Positions 34,504 to 41,278 of a stretch of 41,917 nt of DNA are shown piece by piece. The stretch covers positions 1 through 41,917 of the IMG/VR virus record IMGVR_UViG_3300049718_000153. One strand, written 5' to 3'. Origin of the DNA: a virus. How positions within the stretch are numbered: position 1 is the first letter of the stretch; each line of letters opens with the position of its first letter. The translations under genes were made by a program, and so were the position numbers. The notes beneath the pieces are model-generated. The model did no database searches. It saw only the letters and a list, made by a program, of their open reading frames with translations, and had not been told where the DNA came from.

Positions 34504-36189
34504 CTAGATAATGTCCCTCTCAGGCTCAGAGAAGATAAGCTTGGACTCTTCAGCAAGCGCGCTTTTTAACGCTTCTTCTGAAGGCTTTAACAATGCCTCA
34601 TCCGAACCAACGTTCTCAAACCCAACAGCTTGAATCATCGAACGTGCGTCTTCGGACTTGGGGATGCCTAAACAGGCAGGATGCTCTCCACGCATCATTT
34701 CTGTAAAGACACATTCTAAGCCTTCGGGAATCGTAACGTCCCAATACAGATAATCCGCCTTCTCGCGAATGTTAGGAAGCTCCATAACAACCCATTCGCC
34801 TGTGCGCTTGAGATGGCCATAGATGTCTTCATCGTGCCAACGGCGGCCTGCAAAGATAAATCTCGCACCGCGCGGATCAGCGCGGCCTAAGATTTGAGAA
34901 TAAAACGTATCGCGGACGCTTTTGCAGGCTTCAGCTGAGGAGGAGTTTTCCTTATCATGCAAGTCGTCCCCGATAATAATCCGCGCGTGAACGCCGGTTA
35001 GGCGCTTAGACGAAAGCCCAGCCGCAAGATAAGAAGCATCAGGGTCGCCAGCCGCGTGCCCAGAGACAAACATCCCGCGCTCGGTGGACCAGCCACGGCC
35101 TTTGTCAGGGAGGACTTGCGGGAAAGCAGCTTTCCAGCCAGGAGCGTGTTCAACCCATTCCATAACCGCTGACATGAAGCCTTGCATAAGGGCTTCACCA
35201 GCCGAAATCCCGACGATGGTTGTGTCAGGGACTTGGCCAAGCATGTAAGCAGGGAAGACAGTAGAGAGGAGCGCAGAGTTATGCGTGACGATGTTGTTTT
35301 CGATAACAAACAACCCAGCAGGATGATCGATGTTGATGCAGACGGAAGGGGACTCGAATGCTTCCTGGTGAATAGACATGATCTCTAAGCTGGCGAGATC
35401 GTTGTATGTAGAGCTGCATTGCTGCACGTACCATTTTACGCGATTGCCTCTTGGCGCATGTTTATAGAGGCAAATCTCCTCAGTCGTGCGAATGCGCCAG
35501 TCAAGGTCTACGTTTCCAAGCTTGAAGTCCTTATTATAGACCTTCCATAGGTGATTCCCATTGGCGCGGATTAAACAGCCATCGGCAAAGTTTAGACGGT
35601 AGAGGCGGCTTAAAGGCTGCTCGAACACGCCACGGACCTTAACCCAAGTCTTCCCGTCAGGGATCATCACGAAGTCAGATGTTGTAAGCGCCCCCATGCG
35701 AAGCCAACCGCGCTTGGTAAGGACTTTGGTATCGGGGTGCAGGGCTTTGCCCGACCCTGGGCCGATTACGATTAGGAGCTTTTTGATACGAGGGTCAGAG
35801 AGGGCGAAGGCGGGGTATTGCAGGTGAGGCGGAAAGGAAAACCCACGTGCGTGATACATGAGGTTGTAGAAGGTGATTAAGCCGACCGCGTTATTAGGGA
35901 TCGTGGAGGCAAGACGATACGTAGGGGCGTTGCGACCTTGGCTGATCGCGGGGGAAGCCACGCCGGGAGATAAGGCTTCGCCAGAACCATACGGAGAGGC
36001 GGCGGGGGAGGAGGCCGGGGGAGGAAGATCGTCTTCTAAACCGGAAGTTAGAAGCTTTTGACGCTCCTTTAAATCCCATTGTGCTTTGATGAAGTCAGGA
36101 TCGCGTGAGCGGGGCGCAGCCTCGGAGTCGGGGCGGGCTTTGGGCGGCCGACCGCGTTTCTTTGGAAGGATTGGCAGGAGATCACGCAC
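34504..36189 (-). CDS. terL: Large terminase, N-terminal ATPase half with mini-intein
   Basis: A 561-codon gene with GTG start overlapping the preceding stop. Extein residues 1-148 and 305-561 give an ATPase half of about 405 residues. Walker A is GPGSGK (143-148) completed by Ser305 after splicing. Walker B is RIIIGDD (Asp408, Asp409), and the coupling motif FAGRRWHDED follows near 447-455. The nuclease half is missing and is encoded separately at 32637-33806. The N-terminal about 90 residues are basic and Pro/Ser-rich. The protein would power DNA translocation with the nuclease half at the portal. Confidence 0.88.
   Translation of the reverse strand: MRDLLPILPKKRGRPPKARPDSEAAPRSRDPDFIKAQWDLKERQKLLTSGLEDDLPPPASSPAASPYGSGEALSPGVASPAISQGRNAPTYRLASTIPNNAVGLITFYNLMYHARGFSFPPHLQYPAFALSDPRIKKLLIVIGPGSGKALHPDTKVLTKRGWLRMGALTTSDFVMIPDGKTWVKVRGVFEQPLSRLYRLNFADGCLIRANGNHLWKVYNKDFKLGNVDLDWRIRTTEEICLYKHAPRGNRVKWYVQQCSSTYNDLASLEIMSIHQEAFESPSVCINIDHPAGLFVIENNIVTHNSALLSTVFPAYMLGQVPDTTIVGISAGEALMQGFMSAVMEWVEHAPGWKAAFPQVLPDKGRGWSTERGMFVSGHAAGDPDASYLAAGLSSKRLTGVHARIIIGDDLHDKENSSSAEACKSVRDTFYSQILGRADPRGARFIFAGRRWHDEDIYGHLKRTGEWVVMELPNIREKADYLYWDVTIPEGLECVFTEMMRGEHPACLGIPKSEDARSMIQAVGFENVGSDEALLKPSEEALKSALAEESKLIFSEPERDII
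35278..35745 (-). other. Mini-intein in Walker A of terminase ATPase
   Basis: A 156-residue intein (residues 149-304) between GPGSGK and SALLSTVFP. Block A reads ALHPDTKVLTKRGW, so residue 1 is Ala rather than Cys or Ser. Block B has GCLIRANGNH with Asn in place of the usual Thr of TxxH. The end is VCINIDHP, then LFVIENNIVTHN, then Ser. No LAGLIDADG or HNH endonuclease is present. Ala at position 1 cannot make the first N-S/O shift, so splicing would need direct attack by Ser305, the route known for Ala1 inteins such as KlbA, which use Cys. Ala1 together with Ser+1 is unusual. Confidence 0.85.
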
Positions 36190-36668
36190 TATGAAACGTT
36201 CTCTTTCCAGTCTTCATCGACCTCAGCAAAGACCTCTGGCCCGAAAACAAGTTCCCCACGATAGGGAAGCTTTCCCGTTAGAGCAAGCTGATCGCCGTAA
36301 TATGTGAGCGTAACGTGTGGGTGATAGTCGTCATAATCCCAAGACGCGCCTTTGTTGCAGAAGTCTATCCAGCGCAGCTCGAATTTGTTCGACGAAAAGA
36401 GCAGCACGACCGCGCCTTCGTCACCAAGTGGGGCGAGCTTTCTAACGCCATAGCCTTCAGGGATGATGACACGATTGCGTTTGGGCTTGAGATGACTCCA
36501 GTCGAACGCCTTTCGGCTGAAGGCCAAGGTAACGTGCATGTCGTCAGGAGAAAGCGGTTGCTCAAAGCCATTACGCTGTGCCCAAGCGAAGAGCGCTTTA
36601 GCGTTGAGAAGAGGACGGGAGACGTAGAGAGTTTTTGGACGGGCTTTTGCAAGCAGGGGCTTTTTCAT
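36189..36668 (-). CDS. 2H phosphoesterase, Acb1-like anti-CBASS candidate
   Basis: A 159-residue protein from ATG 36668 (GGAG at seven bases). It has the two HxT motifs of 2H phosphoesterases: MHVTLAFSRK (His45, Thr47) and YHPHVTLTYYGD (His118, Thr120). The spacing and length match T4 Acb1 (gp57B; 152 residues, with HxT near 44-46 and 113-115 as I recall). Acb1 cleaves the cyclic di- and trinucleotides of CBASS immunity. The HVTLAFSRK segment and the acidic FAEVDEDWKEN tail fit too. The stop overlaps the terminase start. Other 2H roles such as RNA-end repair remain possible. Confidence 0.78.
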   Translation of the reverse strand: MKKPLLAKARPKTLYVSRPLLNAKALFAWAQRNGFEQPLSPDDMHVTLAFSRKAFDWSHLKPKRNRVIIPEGYGVRKLAPLGDEGAVVLLFSSNKFELRWIDFCNKGASWDYDDYHPHVTLTYYGDQLALTGKLPYRGELVFGPEVFAEVDEDWKENVS

Positions 36669-36669
36669 T

Positions 36670-36987
36670 TTAGTCTCCAGGACAGTGAACGCCTTCGGCA
36701 CCGCTTTCAATTGCGTCTAGCGCAGCCTTATCGAGCATCCGGTGGACAGGTGTGCTGCCGTCTTCTTCCTCTTGCGAGAGCGCACAGTCTATGGCTTGCG
36801 CAAAAACCAGCGGGTCAGTGACTTCGGGGTATTCGAACTCGCCAGTTTCCTCGTTAAACAGCGAAAGGCTAGGATCAAACTCGATAGCGTGTGCGAGACA
36901 AGCAATGCCGATGGTGATTACAAGCCGTCCACCAACGACTTGAACTTTAAGAGGCTCGTCTTCTGGCGAGAAGCTTACATCCAACAT
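36670..36987 (-). CDS. Hypothetical acidic protein
   Basis: A 105-residue acidic protein with a beta-strand start (LKVQVVGGRLVITIGIACLA) and an acidic C-terminal half. GGAG in the end of the preceding small gene serves as ribosome binding site. It overlaps the spacer of the Acb1-like gene and is co-transcribed. No family is recognised. Confidence 0.65.
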   Translation of the reverse strand: MLDVSFSPEDEPLKVQVVGGRLVITIGIACLAHAIEFDPSLSLFNEETGEFEYPEVTDPLVFAQAIDCALSQEEEDGSTPVHRMLDKAALDAIESGAEGVHCPGD

Positions 36988-36991
36988 GTGT

Positions 36992-37084
36992 TTAGTCTCC
37001 GCGGGAATTAGTAGGGCTAGCTAAGACAGTAAATATAAGCGCTATCACAGCGACGCATACTGCGATTCCTAACCATATGGGCAT
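36992..37084 (-). CDS. 30-residue single-pass membrane peptide
   Basis: A 30-codon gene with a strong GGAAGG site six bases before the ATG at 37084. Residues 3-22 (IWLGIAVCVAVIALIFTVLA) form one hydrophobic membrane helix; the tail is SPTNSRGD. Its stop lies within the ribosome binding site of the next gene. The strong site and tight fit between neighbours support translation. It is a membrane peptide of unknown role. Confidence 0.6.
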   Translation of the reverse strand: MPIWLGIAVCVAVIALIFTVLASPTNSRGD

Positions 37085-37103
37085 GTGAAGCCTTCCTCTC
37101 CAA

Positions 37104-37769
37104 CTAAACTGCGTTTTTCACCGCAGCTAGTTTACGATCTCGATCTTCGTTCCAGCTTGCCTCAATAGCAATGCCGACACAGTTTCGACGATGACCTTCC
37201 CTAGATGAAAATTCCGCATTGGCTTCCGTCTGTCGCTGAAACTGAAAATCAACAGGCAGTCCAGTACGTCGTTCAAACCATTCCGAGATAACGACGTTCA
37301 TGAATAAGTGCTGCGGAGAATATAGCCACCTGAACATTTCATCAAATTGAACATCGCCAACGATGCAACGTAAATCAACATCTCGCCAATTCTGCCGTGT
37401 AAGTGAACTTCCGACTTGGTAGAGTCCATAACCAATGTTCCGGTGTGCTTTATTGAAGATTACACTAGCGCACTCGACAGCGTATTGCTGTTGAACAGTT
37501 AGATGGGTTACACGCCGCTTTTCTGGTTTTTGGCTTAATGCCCTTCCAAAATCAGGATCATACATGTCGTCAATTTTGCGCTTAGCCTCTTGCTCAGACG
37601 CAGCAGTGCCGCATTCATACCTCGTTGGGCTGTCAGGCGCACCGTCAAACGCATCCGACCAGAACTCCCATACCTCGCCAATCGGATCGCCGTTGCCGCT
37701 TAGGCTGATGTTCCAACCGCGATAGCGGATTGGGTTGGACTGGCTGGAGCCTGGGATGCTGTCGCTCAT
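37104..37769 (-). CDS. Nucleotidyltransferase-fold protein
   Basis: A 221-residue protein with two regions. Residues 14-70 form a small W-rich domain of phage type. Residues 95-185 have nucleotidyltransferase motifs: QVGSSLTR (Gly120-Ser121), RDVDLRC (Asp130, Asp132) and a later LPVDFQFQRQ (Asp174). GS, DxD and a third Asp are the core catalytic set of the superfamily. Substrates in this superfamily include tRNA, proteins and small molecules. It is in the leftward accessory run with the Acb1-like gene and has an ATGA overlap with the preceding gene. Activity and target are inferred only. Confidence 0.7.
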   Translation of the reverse strand: MSDSIPGSSQSNPIRYRGWNISLSGNGDPIGEVWEFWSDAFDGAPDSPTRYECGTAASEQEAKRKIDDMYDPDFGRALSQKPEKRRVTHLTVQQQYAVECASVIFNKAHRNIGYGLYQVGSSLTRQNWRDVDLRCIVGDVQFDEMFRWLYSPQHLFMNVVISEWFERRTGLPVDFQFQRQTEANAEFSSREGHRRNCVGIAIEASWNEDRDRKLAAVKNAV

Positions 37770-38008
37770 GCCTGTACCTCTTCAAGATAACGCCAAGCTA
37801 CCACACTCGCCGCAAGGCTTTCCCCATCCCCCGGCTCATTATCTTCATCAACCGGGATGAAATCCCAATCTCCTGCTTCCATGATATTGCAAGAGAAGAA
37901 AGCTTTGGTCAGCGTCCCGTCCTTAAGCCTGATCTCAACGAGAGATTCATCCGCGGGCATTCGGGAAACAACCCAAGCGCCGTCATAGGTGATTGGAATA
38001 AAGTCCAT
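37766..38008 (-). CDS. Small phage protein of unknown function
   Basis: An 80-residue acidic protein whose stop overlaps the next start (ATGA). It contains a beta hairpin (VEIRLKDGTLTKAFFSCNI) and an acidic DEDNEPGDGE turn. No family is recognised. The coupling supports it as a real gene. Confidence 0.6.
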   Translation of the reverse strand: MDFIPITYDGAWVVSRMPADESLVEIRLKDGTLTKAFFSCNIMEAGDWDFIPVDEDNEPGDGESLAASVVAWRYLEEVQA

Positions 38009-38031
38009 GAGCCTTAGCCTTTATCTATTGC

Positions 38032-38310
38032 CTAGTACCATTTTCCATCAACGCCAAGAACACCGCCTGGAAAGCCTATAGAGCTTCCATGCTGTATCGG
38101 CTCTCTAGTTGTTGGCGGTTCAGGAAGCGGAAGCCAGTACGTGTAAGGTGCTTCAGGATATTGGAAATGGGCACTCGGCCATTTTGGTGAGAAGCTGTCT
38201 ACTCTATAATAAGGAGCGTCTGCGTTCTGATTAGACGCTCTCTTTTTTCCCGGACTGTAGAACAAACAAGGCGTCCCGTCCCTTGGTGCTGTCTCAATCG
38301 ATTGCCACAT
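38032..38310 (-). CDS. DUF551-like phage protein
   Basis: A 92-residue protein starting MWQSIETAPRDGTPCLFYSP and containing TYWLPLPEPP. The W-x-S-I-x-T-A-P-R-D-G-T start and the W-x-PLPEPP motif are the DUF551 pattern, common in phages and prophages. The molecular role is unknown. Confidence 0.75.
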   Translation of the reverse strand: MWQSIETAPRDGTPCLFYSPGKKRASNQNADAPYYRVDSFSPKWPSAHFQYPEAPYTYWLPLPEPPTTREPIQHGSSIGFPGGVLGVDGKWY

Positions 38311-38316
38311 GAGGCT

Positions 38317-38568
38317 TTATCCTTCTACGCTAATCAAATCATCCGCCTTCTTCACCTGTTCAATCAACCCCCTCCCATAAAGCTCGATCAATCTCTTCTC
38401 ACTCATCCCCCTGCCTTTATGAAACCTCACCGCTGCAATCGTCTCAGCTTGCGCCCATAATCTCCTCTCTTTAAGCTCCCGCTGCTCTAAAATCAGCCGC
38501 TTGATTGCTTGGTGGTCTGCCTTAGACCGAGTTTCTTTCACACAAGCCAAGAGCTTAGCGTCAGCCAT
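38317..38568 (-). CDS. Small helical protein
   Basis: An 83-residue, strongly charged helical protein (QAIKRLILEQRELKERRLWA, then LIELYGRGLIEQVKK). It sits in the leftward accessory run six bases before the DUF551-like gene. No motif is recognised; a short coiled coil is possible. Confidence 0.55.
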   Translation of the reverse strand: MADAKLLACVKETRSKADHQAIKRLILEQRELKERRLWAQAETIAAVRFHKGRGMSEKRLIELYGRGLIEQVKKADDLISVEG

Positions 38569-38626
38569 GATAACGAGAAACCTTAGAATGCACCCAAGTT
38601 TCTAGATAGCATGATTGGGAGGGGGT

Positions 38627-38992
38627 TTAAAGAGGGTTCTTTGGCACGCCTTCCTTAGCTTCAGACGCCTCCATTGTCTCAACAGCAGGCTCCTCAAACA
38701 GCACACAAAGCCCCGACGACTTCGGCTCATAGCTCCAACAGGTCTCTGGCCTGTTCTCGTAATCTAGGCACCTTCCGGTCTTTTGACTCAGGTTAGGACA
38801 CCAGAACCACCATGCTTCTTTTGAATCACGAAACAACGGCTTGAAAGGAAGCGTCTCGTCTGTCGAGGCGTTTCGTTTATCGATCCATGTCTGCACTTCC
38901 TCCACGGTCTTAAGTTCAGGAAGGCCGCCATTAAGCGTAAACACGCGACAGCATTTTCCAGGCACGGGGCAGGAATCACAAAGGCTCTCCAT
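38627..38992 (-). CDS. YkgJ-like cysteine-cluster protein
   Basis: A 121-residue protein from ATG 38992. It has CDSC then KCC near the N-terminus and a later WCPNLSQKTGRCLDYENRP followed by CWSY. This is the YkgJ family cysteine pattern (metal-chelating, zinc or iron). An ATG at 39019 would add nine residues. The function of YkgJ proteins is not well defined. It is the first gene of the leftward accessory run. Confidence 0.7.
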   Translation of the reverse strand: MESLCDSCPVPGKCCRVFTLNGGLPELKTVEEVQTWIDKRNASTDETLPFKPLFRDSKEAWWFWCPNLSQKTGRCLDYENRPETCWSYEPKSSGLCVLFEEPAVETMEASEAKEGVPKNPL

Positions 38993-39028
38993 AGCATAAA
39001 GCCTAAACACCCAACGCATAGAGTTCAA

Positions 39029-39437
39029 GAAGGTGCAACGTTAAAAGAGGCGGCTATGGTGATAATGACAAGGGCAATGCAAAAAATGTTAAAAATTTAG
39101 CGAGGGGATAGCCCGTTTCCTCGCCTCCGTCCTTCCGTCCTCCCCGGCTACGGGGGGCATGGGGCTTGCGAAGGCCTAAGCCGCCAGGACAGGGGGGGGG
39201 GGGATTGAGCGCTGGCAAGGCGCGCGACGTTGCAGCTGGCAAGGCGCAAGGCGCAAGGCGCAAGGCAAAGGCAAAGGCATTAAGCGTGCCATAGTGATAA
39301 GCGTGTAGTGCATAAGAGGTATGCGTGTGGCGCTTAGAGATAATGAGGCATTGCGTAGCTATGGCGATAAGAGAGTGTTGCATAACGCGCGACTCTGCTT
39401 TATATAATAGAGACTGAATTGAGAGAGGAACAAGGCA
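39029..39437. other. Intergenic region with G-tract and short tandem repeats
   Basis: About 400 bases without a supported gene. It holds a run of 12 G residues (39192-39203), tandem GGCGCAA/GGCAAA units (about 39236-39280), and the rightward promoter at 39378-39408. It separates divergent leftward and rightward gene groups and is a good place for regulatory or recombination signals. Confidence 0.55.
39378..39408 (+). promoter_or_regulatory. Rightward sigma-70-like promoter
   Basis: A perfect TATAAT at 39403-39408 with TTGCAT at 39378-39383 (19-base spacing, longer than ideal). It lies 30 bases before the ATG at 39438, the first of three plus-strand genes. Confidence 0.5.
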
Positions 39438-39749
39438 ATGGCATTCATGCAAACGCAAATCGTATATGGCCGGTGGATCATGGTTGATGGACCTTGCGGC
39501 GTTGACGCGATCCCGTTTGACGTTGTGTACGGCAATCCAAGCAAGAAGACCATGCATCCTACGTTTGAAGACGTAAGGGATTATACGGAGAATCGGGAAG
39601 CATGGGAGATTAGTGTGCGAGACGGTTACGGCGCGCGTATGAGCGCTCCTGGTTATAGTGCTAACTTCGGGTCAGGCGCGGCTATGAAGGCTAAGGCAGT
39701 GGGGCTCTTGCTGCCTGATTTCAAAGTCCCGGAGCTATTCGCCGCTTGA
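39438..39749 (+). CDS. Hypothetical plus-strand protein
   Basis: A 103-residue protein with AGAGGAAC before its ATG and a terminator directly after. It has one Gly/Tyr/Ser-rich segment (YGARMSAPGYSANFGSGAAM) and several Trp/Tyr residues. No family is recognised. The promoter, ribosome site and terminator around it make it a self-contained unit, consistent with an early or moron gene. Confidence 0.65.
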   Translation: MAFMQTQIVYGRWIMVDGPCGVDAIPFDVVYGNPSKKTMHPTFEDVRDYTENREAWEISVRDGYGARMSAPGYSANFGSGAAMKAKAVGLLLPDFKVPELFAA

Positions 39750-39762
39750 GTCAACGCTAATT

Positions 39763-39789
39763 AGGGGAGCTTGAAACGCTCCTCTTTTT
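39763..39789 (+). terminator. Rho-independent terminator
   Basis: AGGGGAGC and GCTCCTCT form a stem (one G-T pair) followed by a T-tract, 13 bases after the preceding gene stop. It ends the first plus-strand transcript, so the next gene may have its own weak promoter or depend on read-through. Confidence 0.6.
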
Positions 39790-39826
39790 GGGCAATGATA
39801 GACAATCAGGCATAAGGAAAAACGCT

Positions 39827-40537
39827 ATGACAAAGCTTTACAAGTTAACGGATCAAGAAGGTTACACACGTCGCGGTGAATCAAACAAATGCCTTTGGGG
39901 CAAGGGAGTCTCACATTCTGGGACGGGCGAGGGGGAGCTATGCAGGCCGGGACTTGTTCATGCTTATGAGCATCCGTTGCTGGCTGTGTTGCTTAACCCG
40001 ATTCACGCAAATTTTTCAAACCCGCGGCTTTGGGAAGCGGAAGGCACGATTGCTAAAAGCGAGGGGCGGCTAAAATGCGGTTGTGTAACGCTCACAACGG
40101 TTAAAGAGATTGCGTTGCCGATAGTTACGAAAGAACAACAAATCAGGTTTGCGATTCTATGCGCAAAAGCTGTTTTCACTGACGAGGCTTGGAATCTATG
40201 GGCTGATAGCTGGTTGTCAGGTAAAGATCGTACCACTGAGGCAGCTGAGGCAGCTTGGGCAGCAGCTCGGGCAGCTAAGGCAGCTTGGGCAGCAGCTGAG
40301 GCAGCTTGGGCAGCAGCTGAGGCAGCTTGGGCAGCAGCTGAGGCAGCTTGGGCAGCTGAGGCAGTTCGGGCAGCTTGGACAGCAGCTCGGGCAGCTTGGG
40401 CAGCTCGGGCAGCTTGGACAGCAGTTCGGGCAGCTTGGGCAGCAGCTCGGGCAGCTGAGGCAGCATGGGCAGCTAAAAAATCCATTGATCTCATAACCAT
40501 CGCCAAAACCGCCTGCAATTGGGAAGAAACGCCATGA
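39827..40537 (+). CDS. Protein with Ala/Trp heptad tandem repeats
   Basis: A 236-residue protein from ATG 39827 with AAGGAAAA. Residues 1-125 form a globular domain (YKLTDQEGYTRRGESNKCLW, LVHAYEHPLL), similar in style to small phage proteins that precede Ala-rich tails. Residues about 137-215 are tandem seven-residue units (A-W-A-A-A-E-A and variants with Arg, Lys, Thr). Trp recurs mostly every seven residues, with some 4-residue steps, so a long amphipathic helix or coil is likely. The DNA is a 21-bp tandem repeat. The stop overlaps the next gene. The function is not known. Confidence 0.7.
   Translation: MTKLYKLTDQEGYTRRGESNKCLWGKGVSHSGTGEGELCRPGLVHAYEHPLLAVLLNPIHANFSNPRLWEAEGTIAKSEGRLKCGCVTLTTVKEIALPIVTKEQQIRFAILCAKAVFTDEAWNLWADSWLSGKDRTTEAAEAAWAAARAAKAAWAAAEAAWAAAEAAWAAAEAAWAAEAVRAAWTAARAAWAARAAWTAVRAAWAAARAAEAAWAAKKSIDLITIAKTACNWEETP
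40238..40473 (+). repeat. 21-bp tandem repeat array inside the Ala/Trp-repeat gene
   Basis: A block built from GAGGCAGCTTGGGCAGCAG CT units, about 21 bp each, with point changes (CGG, AAG, ACA). Three successive units are identical. Such arrays expand and shrink by slippage or recombination in multiples of seven residues without changing frame. Confidence 0.75.
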
Positions 40538-40830
40538 ACACACCAGCTATTCGCCAGTGCTTGCACAACGCGCGGGCGATTCTCTTAACCGCCTTGATCC
40601 TGGAAGCAATCCCAGGCGGCATGTTTTTCGCCGCGGTCAATTGTATCGCAGAGCGGCTAGATAACGCCCTGCCCGTGCCGGGAGCGCTGATTACAGTCGA
40701 GCTGATTTGCCTTTACGTGCTTATCGCGATTGCCACAGGCGCCTTGCTCGGCCTAGCGCAGGTTCTTTATCAGCTGAATCGCTTGGTTAGCGAGGCGCCT
40801 GAAAGCGAGCAAGACTCACTCTATATATAG
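40534..40830 (+). CDS. Small two-helix membrane protein (possible holin)
   Basis: A 98-residue protein starting in an ATGA overlap with the repeat-protein gene. Two hydrophobic helices, about 16-36 (AILLTALILEAIPGGMFF) and 53-82 (ALITVELICLYVLIAIATGA), flank a short charged loop. The C-terminus is acidic. Size and two-helix topology fit a class II holin, but no endolysin gene is next to it and many small phage membrane proteins look alike. It is the last gene before the terminator at 40905. Confidence 0.6.
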   Translation: MNTPAIRQCLHNARAILLTALILEAIPGGMFFAAVNCIAERLDNALPVPGALITVELICLYVLIAIATGALLGLAQVLYQLNRLVSEAPESEQDSLYI

Positions 40831-40904
40831 GGGCCTGTACAGGCGCCAAAGCCTTGACGCCTAGGCAGGGCAACCGCTACGCTCCTCCCCGGATCGCTCA
40901 AGCC

Positions 40905-40933
40905 AAAAGCCTCGCCTCGCCGCGGGGCTTTTT
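40905..40933 (+). terminator. Rho-independent terminator of plus-strand genes
   Basis: A 10-bp stem (AAAAGCCTCG / CGGGGCTTTT with one G-T pair) with an 8-base loop and a run of T residues. It stands 75 bases beyond the membrane-protein stop. Confidence 0.7.
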
Positions 40934-41278
40934 CTTTGCCCAACCAAAGCCTTAGCAGGCGGCTTGATTTTAATCCTAGCGTTTTGGCCTCAAATCCTAG
41001 CGCCGATTTCCCATATTCCCCATTATCAGAAGCCTGGAATAGAGGCTTAAGCGGGGATTAAGAGCCTAAGCGTTAGGGCTTTGCTCCTAAAGCCGCGATT
41101 TCCCATAATCACAAGCAAGATTCATGCCTGTTAGCGATTCGTTCTAGGCATTGGCATGAGTCTTGCATCGCGGTCGGCTGAACAAACTGGCATGAGTCTT
41201 GCACGCCGCTAGGGCTTTGATCTTGGCATGAGTCTTGCATGGACTGAGGGGCTGGAAAGCTAGGCGGCTGAAAAGGCA
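40934..41278. other. Noncoding repeat-rich region beside the small terminase
   Basis: No gene is visible. The region has AATCCTAGCG twice (40972, 40993), GATTTCCCATA twice (41005, 41097), and the three 36-bp-spaced repeats at 41152-41239 with one inverted relative at 41114-41129. It lies between the plus-strand group and the small-terminase-like gene, and may be a packaging or replication site. Confidence 0.55.
41152..41239 (+). repeat. Three 16-bp direct repeats with exact 36-bp period
   Basis: TGGCATGAGTCTTGCA is found identically at 41152-41167, 41188-41203 and 41224-41239, separated by 20-bp unlike spacers. A related copy on the opposite strand (AGGCATGAATCTTGCT, 13 of 16 matches) lies at 41114-41129. 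Each unit also fits the sigma-54 layout (GG, ten bases, GC). Orientation would drive antisense into the terminase gene, so binding of a phage protein is more likely. Confidence 0.8.

Noticed and set aside
36189-36668. An RNA ligase or thermonuclease identity for the 2H protein
   Set aside because: No ligase KxxG motif is present; the two HxT motifs define the 2H phosphoesterase fold.
39054-39557. A 167-codon minus-strand frame across the intergenic G-run
   Set aside because: It covers a promoter and the plus-strand gene start, is low in complexity, and has no ribosome site.
40003-40566. A minus-strand frame opposite the Ala/Trp repeats
   Set aside because: The tandem repeat leaves all frames open; the plus-strand frame has ribosome site and N-terminal domain, so it is the real gene.
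41152-41239. A possible short CRISPR array
   Set aside because: Only three 16-bp repeats with 20-bp spacers and no cas genes; repeat and spacer lengths are too short for CRISPR.
41152-41239. Three tandem sigma-54 promoters
   Set aside because: The spacing fits GG-N10-GC, but they would transcribe antisense into the terminase gene, and no enhancer-binding regulator is seen.
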